Below, in pieces: positions 57,840 to 64,000 of a DNA stretch of 64,000 nucleotides (position 1 is the first letter of the stretch; the number at the start of each line of letters is the position of its first letter). The notes below the pieces were generated by a model that searched no databases, was not told the DNA's origin, and worked only from the letters and a program-made list of their open reading frames with translations. The stretch is from an uncultured Granulosicoccaceae bacterium. GTDB lineage: Bacteria; Pseudomonadota; Gammaproteobacteria; Granulosicoccales; Granulosicoccaceae. The position numbers were made by a program, and so were the translations under genes. The DNA lies in contig CALIHW010000103.1 in NCBI GenBank assembly GCA_938020525.1, positions 21,579 to 85,578 on the forward strand. Reading direction: 5' to 3'.

Positions 57840-59672
57840 ATGACTAAAAGACGGTTAAGACTACTCGCGCTGGCAATAATCAGCTCTATCCCGCATTCAA
57901 CATTTGCGCTGGACACATCTGAAAATATACTTACTCTGGCCACATCCTTGTGCTTACAGCCGGATGAAGTTCCTTCACAGCTAAGCGGGCACGAGTACTC
58001 TGAAAATGAAATCATCGCACGCGGCTCACGCCTTGGTTTGGAGAAACTTTTCACCTCAAAAACAGGTTCTGTAAAGCTCGATATCATCGAGCCGGCTGGC
58101 CGACCAAAACGTACCGCTTTATCAGCCTCAGACAGCAACGATATCAATATGCCAGGTATCTGGATGATCCTTGATGCTGATTGCAAACTACAAGAGGCAA
58201 AGCGCGCTGTCTACGATGACAGCACTGTGCTGTACATAGACACACTAGACAACTCACTAACAACCACAACTAACCGTGAATGGCTAAACCCCCCACTCCC
58301 TGACACTGGTAAAAGCGATGGGTTACGTGTCGCGCTTATAGACTCGGGTGTTAATTATCAACTGGATGAGATAGCCCGGTCTCTGGCAGTAGACGCTAAT
58401 GGCGATCCGATCGGCTACGACTACTGGGACAACGACAACACACCTTTTGATGCCAACCCAGCGCGTTCATGGTTTTTCATTCAGCGTCATGGTACCCGTA
58501 CCGCATCAATTCTTTTACGCGAGGCACCGGATATCGCGCTTGTCCCCTACCGGTATCCACGTCCTGATATGTCCAGAATGACTCAACTGATCGAGCATGC
58601 TGCAGCAAACTCTATCAGGATTATTGGCATGCCTCTCGGTAGTAACAACCATTCAGAGTGGGCTGCATTTTCAAAAGCGGTTGATACCCACCCTGAAATA
58701 TTGTTCGTTGTATCTGCCGGTAACAATGGCCGCGATATTGACCTCAATCCGGTATACCCTGCCGCATTCGATCACCCGAATATTATTGTTGTCACATCCG
58801 CTGATGACACAATCCGCCCGGCTGAACGCACCAACTACGGCAGGTTATCGGTAGATTATTTACTACCAGCTGAAAATATCCCCGCAACAGATTTCAGTTC
58901 TGAGCAAACCAAGGTGTCCGGATCAAGCTATGCAGTATCCCGACTGACAGCGCTTGCCGCAAGACTTCTGGCAAAACGACCAGACATGACACTTGAAGAA
59001 CTTAAACAACAGATCAGAGACTATTCCACCAGAGCCGAAACCAGCCGTTACGTATCAATCGGCTACATCGGCGACCCAATGGCGGACACTGCGGGGCTTC
59101 ATGGTAATACTGACTCGTCTTTCAAACCGATTACAGAAAGATCGCAGTTCACATCTGCACTCAACCTTGTTGCGTTGAGTGATGAATGGACGACAGATAA
59201 AATCACGGCGTCACTGAAACTGGTAAACAAAATATTTCGCCAGTGTGGCTTAGGTATAAGCGCACAGCAACTTATCCGTGTAACCGGATCAGACTATATC
59301 TCAAATCTATCTCCTGGCAGCGCAATAACGCTGAGTCGATATCTAGCTGATGACCTCGCTGCTAATCCCGTGACTATTTACTTCGCCAACGACACTGATA
59401 TGCACGTCAAATTTGATGCCGAGGCTTTCGGTATTGGCAATACCGGTACTCGATCTTGGATGAGAAATACGTTGTGGATCACTGCTGTGACACCGGATAC
59501 CGGCAATGCCATTGCGCACGAGCTATTTCATATATTGGCGAACAGTGGGCAGCATAGCGATGAAGAGTTGAATCTAATGCAGAGCTCAACGAGTCCGGAA
59601 AGTACCAGACTCTCGCCGATGCAGTGTCAGCAAGCTATAAAGACTGCCACTGCGAATGACCTGTTAAATTAA
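57840..59672 (+). CDS. Exported subtilisin-like protease with C-terminal zincin motif
   Basis: This 610-residue exported protein appears to join two protease types. A signal peptide covers about 1-23 (STFA). A pro-like region runs to about 150. The S8 domain (about 160-400) has a complete triad: Asp168 in VALIDSG, His217 in QRHGTRTA and Ser363 in SGSSYAVS, with the oxyanion Asn in SAGNNG (about 295). The last 165 residues hold HELFHILANSGQH with His560, Glu561, His564 and His572, then NLM (578-580), which could be a Met-turn. The third His is at +12 from the first, two further than in metzincins (HExxHxxGxxH). I know of no named family with this pair. Whether both sites are active is unknown; the second could process the first or act on other substrates. 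The preceding purB-roxA-GNAT unit ends 86 bases upstream. Confidence 0.88.
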   Translation: MTKRRLRLLALAIISSIPHSTFALDTSENILTLATSLCLQPDEVPSQLSGHEYSENEIIARGSRLGLEKLFTSKTGSVKLDIIEPAGRPKRTALSASDSNDINMPGIWMILDADCKLQEAKRAVYDDSTVLYIDTLDNSLTTTTNREWLNPPLPDTGKSDGLRVALIDSGVNYQLDEIARSLAVDANGDPIGYDYWDNDNTPFDANPARSWFFIQRHGTRTASILLREAPDIALVPYRYPRPDMSRMTQLIEHAAANSIRIIGMPLGSNNHSEWAAFSKAVDTHPEILFVVSAGNNGRDIDLNPVYPAAFDHPNIIVVTSADDTIRPAERTNYGRLSVDYLLPAENIPATDFSSEQTKVSGSSYAVSRLTALAARLLAKRPDMTLEELKQQIRDYSTRAETSRYVSIGYIGDPMADTAGLHGNTDSSFKPITERSQFTSALNLVALSDEWTTDKITASLKLVNKIFRQCGLGISAQQLIRVTGSDYISNLSPGSAITLSRYLADDLAANPVTIYFANDTDMHVKFDAEAFGIGNTGTRSWMRNTLWITAVTPDTGNAIAHELFHILANSGQHSDEELNLMQSSTSPESTRLSPMQCQQAIKTATANDLLN

Positions 59673-59732
59673 CTGCGCACACATAAACACTGCGTCTTTC
59701 TGTTCGGCTACAACAACCGACACAGGTCTCAG

Positions 59733-60530
59733 CTATTTTGAATCACCAAATACTACAACCCAGTAATTGCCAAAGTCCGAACTGGAATTGCTTATACAAG
59801 CTGCACCCACTTCAGTAAACAACTGATTCATAATGTTGATACAGTGACCTTCACTGTCAAGCCAGCCCTGATGTACCTCAGCCTGATCAAGCTGCCCGGC
59901 GGCAATATTCTCACCTACCGCGCGCCAATTGTAAGTCGCGGCGGTTGCGCGATCACCAACACCCAGACCGTCAGAACCGGTATGATCAAAAAAGTTATTT
60001 GAAGCCATATCGTTGCCATGCATGGTAGCGGCCACAGCCAGCTTGTCGTTCCACTGCAAAGTAGGAACCGGTGCGCGGAGATTACTGCCACACATGCGTG
60101 CTTCAACTCTTGACGCGTTAATCAATGCAAGCATGGTAGGATTAAATTCTGCAGCGTCAGCGTCACACCCGACAGTTGAGGCAGCACCGATCAACATCTG
60201 ATCCGTAACGCCTGTATCGACAACATCCGAATCCACCGTTGGTGTATCAGTAACTGGTGGCTCTACACTGGTCACCGCAGGGGTAGTCACTACAGGAGTG
60301 GTCACCACAGGATTTTCCGATGGCGGGTTTGGCACCGCCGGATTTGGTTCCGATGCGGGGCTCCCATTATCAGTTGCAGAGCCCAATGCCGGTGCAGCAA
60401 TTAGATCGGGTGTTTCAGTAACAGGTGTTGGCTGTGTGGTGGTTCCTCCACAAGCAGTCAGCCCAGTCAGCACTGCAGCTGCAATAACTCCATTAACGTA
60501 AGATATGTTCAATTGTTTTTCCATTTTCAT
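59733..60530 (-). CDS. CAP/SCP-domain lipoprotein
   Basis: CAP-domain proteins are extracytoplasmic; the bacterial ones are mostly of unknown function. The 265-residue product has a lipoprotein signal with lipobox LTAC, so the mature chain starts at a lipid-modified Cys near residue 27. A Pro/Thr/Val-rich linker follows with near repeats (PVVTTPVVTTPAVTS). The CAP domain spans about 135-265. Its conserved His residues occur in MHGNDMASNNFFDHTG and SEGHCINIMN, and its Glu in GENIAAG, and four Cys are present. I chose ATG 60530; ATG 60524 also works. It starts 32 bases after the stop of the 1005-residue gene and is probably cotranscribed with it. Confidence 0.9.
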   Translation of the reverse strand: MKMEKQLNISYVNGVIAAAVLTGLTACGGTTTQPTPVTETPDLIAAPALGSATDNGSPASEPNPAVPNPPSENPVVTTPVVTTPAVTSVEPPVTDTPTVDSDVVDTGVTDQMLIGAASTVGCDADAAEFNPTMLALINASRVEARMCGSNLRAPVPTLQWNDKLAVAATMHGNDMASNNFFDHTGSDGLGVGDRATAATYNWRAVGENIAAGQLDQAEVHQGWLDSEGHCINIMNQLFTEVGAACISNSSSDFGNYWVVVFGDSK

Positions 60531-60561
60531 CACACGTAGCGTGGTCTACAGTAAAGGCAGT

Positions 60562-63500
60562 CTATTCAGCCTCACTAGCAAGTACTACTTTAGACAACAG
60601 ATTACTGCGCTCGTCCGGATCTTCTATTTGGCTTCCTGCCCGGTAGGCCATATTCAATACTTTTCTAGCATTGGTATCGTCTCCACTACTTTCAATCGCT
60701 AGCGCAATACCATGATAAGCAGACACTGTGGCAATAGGATCTACTATTAACTTCGTGTGTTCCAGTGCCTGATTGAAAAGCCCCATGCGCCCTTCTGAAA
60801 GAGCGATATATCTTATTGCAAGGTCTCTGGCAGCAGTATTCTTGGGCAACTCGTTACCCGCCTGCAAAGACTGCTGGAGTAACTCCTGCGCCTGGTCGGT
60901 TCTACCTGAACGATGAAAATACATTGCGGCAGAACTCAAACCGACAGCCCGTCTTTCAGGTTGTACCAGACTACGAGCCAGTATTGAAGTTTTGAGAAAA
61001 GTGTCCATAGCACCTTCATTGAGACCGATAGCCTGCTCGGTAAACGCATAGTCAGACAGCGCAAGCACTCGTTCTTCAGGTGCTTTAATCGTGTAAGTAT
61101 CGCGACTTGCGAGAGTCATCAAGCGAGTTACCTGGGATTTCTGGCCAACATCACTATACGCGCGGGCAAGTCTTTGTGTACTCATCACAGAGAACAGCTT
61201 GTCTTTAGCTCTATCGCTCAGTTGCTGTGCGACTTCCAGTTCGCCTTTTTCAATCAGGTTATCAAGCAACGCAAGAAACAACGATAGATCAGCATCACGA
61301 TTAGACCAGTTATCAAAGTATGCATCTGCCGGATGGGACTGACGATTCCTGATCATCCATTCGCTTTCAGCAGGTATTGCGGCACCAATTCTCGGACCTC
61401 TTTTAACCTGATCCCCAGACTCGAGAAAGTATGGCTCTAAATCGACAATGCCATTGCTCTGGTTATTACTGAGATTTACCAGCAATTCACCAGTCGACAG
61501 ATTATCAAGATCAGCGTCCGGTGTTAGTTCCGCAATATTGACCCGCATTTTGTCTACTACACTGCTTGAGTCTTTTACCGCAGTAATATCTACCGCATTG
61601 GCTCTAAGGTTGGCAGCGATTGGTGCAATAGACCCCGCGTTCATGAACGCAAAACTTCCAGCACCTGCCAGTATGGCAACACCTGCGACTGCCACTGCGA
61701 GTTTCTTCTTGCTCTTTTTCTTTGCAGGCTCTTTGCCGGCTTTGGCTAATGCATCATTCACAACTTCAGACGCTTCGGATTCAGCGTCCTCTATATCGAA
61801 TCTACTACTACCAGACGACGGCATGGCTTCTTGCAATTGTGCGGTAACAGAGGAGCCGGCATCATCGAGATCTTCTTCTGATACCACTTTTGGCACCACC
61901 GACTTGCTGAGCTGGCCTGGCAATACCAAACCTCCGGACACAGCACCAGAGCTTTCTTCGGCTTTATCCTCGCTTGTAACCGTGGGTGTAACATTTGCAC
62001 TTTGAGTCAGGGTCTGGGGCTGCGCCAGGGATTTAGCCTGGGCTGTTTCTACCTCTTGGGCAGGTTCCGCCGCAACAGCAGGTTGAACTTCCGGAGCCGT
62101 ATCGAGCGCTTTCATTTCAGTCGTTGGCTGTTCTTCAGTAACAGGCGCAGACGGTTCTTCTACAGGGGTATCAACCTTGGGTGTCTCAACTTTTTCAGAA
62201 GCATCAGACAATGTATCTTTAGCTGCGCTACCATCAGAAGCTGCCTGTACTTGTACTTGTTCAGCTACATCGTCATCAGCAAAATCGGCAGCTGAGAGAT
62301 TCAATCCTCCATCATCCGCTGCATCAGGGTTGGCTTTTTTCTTCGGTGCGGTCAGCGGCGCAGACTGATCGTCTGACAGGCTCAATCCACCGTCATCTAC
62401 CGCGGTATTCGATTTTTCTTTTGGTGTTGTCAGTGGGGCATCATTATCTGCACTTAGTGACAAGCCACCGTCATTTATCTCAACGGCTTCTTTATCTTCT
62501 TTTTCGATCGCTACCGGATCTATCAGGTCGGCCTCCAGTTCATCACCTGCGTCAGCCACACCACCAGCCAGGGCTTCAGGTACATCAGCTTTGTTTTTCG
62601 CACCTTCAGGAGAGGAAGCGACAGGCACAGCGTCTGAGGAGAGTATCTCCAGCTCATCCGAGAAATCAATGCTTTCCTCTGTTTCCTCTTTTGGAAACGA
62701 CGCAAGATTTCGCTCCGACACTTCCTCTTCTAGCTTTGATTTTGAAAGCTCGGGAGTGGTCGAGTCTTCTTCATGGATTCCGATCGATTCCACATCAGCA
62801 GAGAAATCTACCTCTTTCACATTCGCTGCAAAGTCAGGTTTTGCGCTTTGCGCCTCTTTTAAGCCAGTGGCTATCTGATCAGCACCAACATCTTCTATCT
62901 GATCACTAAAATCATGATTAAGAGAATCATCAATCGCCGAGACATCATTTTTCGCCTGCTTGGCATCAATCAGCCCGACGGACGGTACATTAGCCCCTAC
63001 AGATTCGAGGTCATCAGAAAAATCTACTGCCTCGTTTGCTGAACCTTTCTCCGCTTTTGCATCCTTTTTAAAGGAGGCTAAAGCAGTTTCTTCACTGACA
63101 AGGTCTTCATCAAGGTCAAACGAAACTTCCTCCTTAACACTTAACCCTTCAGCTTCATCGCTGTCATCAGTTTTGAAAGAAGCAAGCGCGGTATCAGCCT
63201 CACTCGCATCGAGCTCCAGACTACTGTCTGACGTTTCGCCTGCTGGTATTTCTGATTGCGCTGGCTGTTGAGCGTGCTCTTGTTGTTCTGCTGATGGTAT
63301 TGCAACTGGTGGTAAGTCGACGGGTTTCGGCATTTGACCAGTCGGCAGAACCATACAAATCAGTCCAAGCTTCTCAAGCTGTTCCCGACCACTGTCTGCA
63401 AGCGATTTCTCAACATTAGTCTGTGCGGCATATGGCGCAGATTCACCATAAGCTCCATCCAGCAGAGATTCAAATGTGAATGCCTCTTGCTTGAATGCTT

Positions 63501-63579
63501 TAACCAACTTACTAGACATATCAGCCCGAGGAATATCATCCTCAACGCCAACAACTATCAGGTCAACTGTATCAGTCAT
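60562..63579 (-). CDS. Single-pass membrane protein with acidic repeats and TPR-like domain
   Basis: I do not recognise this 1005-residue protein. Residues 1-80 form a compact domain (VDLIVVGVEDDIPRAD, KLVKAFKQEAFTFESLLDG, REQLEKLGLICMVLP) reminiscent of the ribosomal bL12 C-terminal fold; that is inference. Residues 100-620 are strongly acidic and poorly ordered, with short motifs in several copies: DFSDDLESVG-like four times, LASFK-like three times, DDGGLSLS-like three times. One transmembrane helix lies at about 629-650 after a basic run (KKKSKKK), so the N-terminus is probably cytosolic. The periplasmic part (650-1005) is helical, with repeated Ala/Leu/Tyr patterns like TPRs (EEVAQQLSDRAKDKL-like, GRTDQAQELLQQSLQAG). 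FimV has the same types of parts but the opposite topology. It is followed by the CAP lipoprotein gene. Confidence 0.85.
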   Translation of the reverse strand: MTDTVDLIVVGVEDDIPRADMSSKLVKAFKQEAFTFESLLDGAYGESAPYAAQTNVEKSLADSGREQLEKLGLICMVLPTGQMPKPVDLPPVAIPSAEQQEHAQQPAQSEIPAGETSDSSLELDASEADTALASFKTDDSDEAEGLSVKEEVSFDLDEDLVSEETALASFKKDAKAEKGSANEAVDFSDDLESVGANVPSVGLIDAKQAKNDVSAIDDSLNHDFSDQIEDVGADQIATGLKEAQSAKPDFAANVKEVDFSADVESIGIHEEDSTTPELSKSKLEEEVSERNLASFPKEETEESIDFSDELEILSSDAVPVASSPEGAKNKADVPEALAGGVADAGDELEADLIDPVAIEKEDKEAVEINDGGLSLSADNDAPLTTPKEKSNTAVDDGGLSLSDDQSAPLTAPKKKANPDAADDGGLNLSAADFADDDVAEQVQVQAASDGSAAKDTLSDASEKVETPKVDTPVEEPSAPVTEEQPTTEMKALDTAPEVQPAVAAEPAQEVETAQAKSLAQPQTLTQSANVTPTVTSEDKAEESSGAVSGGLVLPGQLSKSVVPKVVSEEDLDDAGSSVTAQLQEAMPSSGSSRFDIEDAESEASEVVNDALAKAGKEPAKKKSKKKLAVAVAGVAILAGAGSFAFMNAGSIAPIAANLRANAVDITAVKDSSSVVDKMRVNIAELTPDADLDNLSTGELLVNLSNNQSNGIVDLEPYFLESGDQVKRGPRIGAAIPAESEWMIRNRQSHPADAYFDNWSNRDADLSLFLALLDNLIEKGELEVAQQLSDRAKDKLFSVMSTQRLARAYSDVGQKSQVTRLMTLASRDTYTIKAPEERVLALSDYAFTEQAIGLNEGAMDTFLKTSILARSLVQPERRAVGLSSAAMYFHRSGRTDQAQELLQQSLQAGNELPKNTAARDLAIRYIALSEGRMGLFNQALEHTKLIVDPIATVSAYHGIALAIESSGDDTNARKVLNMAYRAGSQIEDPDERSNLLSKVVLASEAE

Positions 63580-63623
63580 ATGTACTCTGCCGTGCCCACA
63601 TCGACATTGCGCGTGGATTCTTA

Positions 63624-63653
63624 TCTATAGACTTTGTACTATCGGTATTTGAA
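63624..63653 (-). promoter_or_regulatory. Candidate promoter of the 1005-residue gene
   Basis: On the minus strand TTCAAA (63648-63653) and TATAGA (63624-63629) are 18 bases apart, 45 bases upstream of the ATG. Each box matches four of six consensus bases, so support is weak. Confidence 0.3.
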
Positions 63654-63878
63654 TAGAAAAATTGACACTCAGGTTTTGATCCGCGAAGTGAACGAAACCA
63701 TTGAGCGCGATTAGCTAACAAAGATATCGAATTTCTTAGCTAATTTGCGGGTCTGCTCACAAAAAATAAGTTAACAAAAACGAGCCCGAAGAAGACCTAC
63801 GGACAACCCGGTAGTAGACATTATGAGGCGTACAACTATGATGATTTTAATCGTTGTGTACTAGGAGCTTGTCCGAGA

Positions 63879-64000
63879 ATGAATGATCTACTGCGAAAGC
63901 GATCTTTTGGCCAGCTATTGCGATCGATATCGTTAAATATGAATGACTATTCGCCTCAATCGATCGAAATATCTGACTCAAAATCTCACTTTCTCGCTAC
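63879..64000 (+). other. Open frame running off the right edge
   Basis: From ATG 63879 the frame (MNDLLRKRSFGQLLRS and onward) is open for 40 codons to the window end. No ribosome site and no known motif are seen. The preceding bases GAGCTTGTCCGAG resemble an insertion-sequence end, so this may be the edge of a mobile element rather than a gene. The rest of 63580-63878 shows no gene. Confidence 0.25.

Noticed and set aside
60562..63579. FimV/HubP
   Set aside because: No LysM domain or signal peptide, and the charge pattern implies the opposite topology; resemblance is limited to the acidic middle and TPR-like part.

Overview
The window is a stretch of gammaproteobacterial chromosome, mostly conserved housekeeping genes with some accessory envelope and surface genes. 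The evidence for Gammaproteobacteria is the order of conserved blocks: hscA-fdx-iscX; a Pro-Arg-His-Leu tRNA cluster followed by tig-clpP-clpX-lon-hupB-tRNA-ppiD; map divergent from rpsB-tsf; frr-uppS-cdsA-dxr-rseP-bamA-skp-lpxD-fabZ-lpxA; smc-zipA; and purB-roxA. A rhombosortase-type GlyGly-CTERM tail and a giant cadherin-like protein would fit a marine lineage, but I cannot place the genus from sequence alone.

Layout. 1-1.7 kb: end of the isc iron-sulfur operon (hscA cut by the window edge). 1.8-2.4 kb: four tRNAs. 2.5-11.4 kb: protein quality control (tig, clpP, clpX, lon), HU, two tRNAs and ppiD. The tig frame carries an in-frame TAA where a Glu codon is expected. 11.4-17.7 kb: fabI, a CYTH protein, then map-glnD-dapE on the minus strand. 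18.0-20.0 kb: rpsB-tsf, closed by a terminator; pyrH is not there. 20.3-30.9 kb: the frr to lpxA block for ribosome recycling, undecaprenyl/phospholipid/isoprenoid synthesis, sigma-E signalling, outer-membrane assembly and lipid A. lpxB lies next to it but is inverted. 32.3-34.9 kb: two exported peptidases on the minus strand, an astacin with a GlyGly-CTERM tail and a LytM/M23 peptidase. 35.0-39.8 kb: smc and zipA. 39.8-40.5 kb: no gene, but a 323-bp inverted-repeat element and a chain of small GC-rich palindromes. 40.5-41.8 kb: glyA (minus).

42.2-54.3 kb is one open frame of 4025 codons. It has an LEPR-like N-terminus, a DUF4347 domain, a CSLREA/beta-helix region, about 3000 residues of cadherin-like and VCBS-like repeats with a LamG-like domain, and a hydrophobic C-terminal module. 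Then follow tRNA-Val(GAC), purB, the ribosomal-oxygenase roxA, a GNAT acetyltransferase, a secreted protein that joins a subtilisin triad to a C-terminal zinc-protease motif, a CAP-domain lipoprotein, and a 1005-residue repeat-rich single-pass membrane protein. The last 420 bp hold no complete gene.

Most unusual points: the serine protease-zincin fusion at 57.8 kb; the giant surface protein with a tandem module of exactly 1029 nt; the nonsense codon in tig; the 164-bp imperfect palindrome just before bamA; the missing pyrH and inverted lpxB in otherwise standard operons; and the unassigned membrane protein upstream of the CAP lipoprotein. I found no complete transposase, phage gene, CRISPR array or rRNA.
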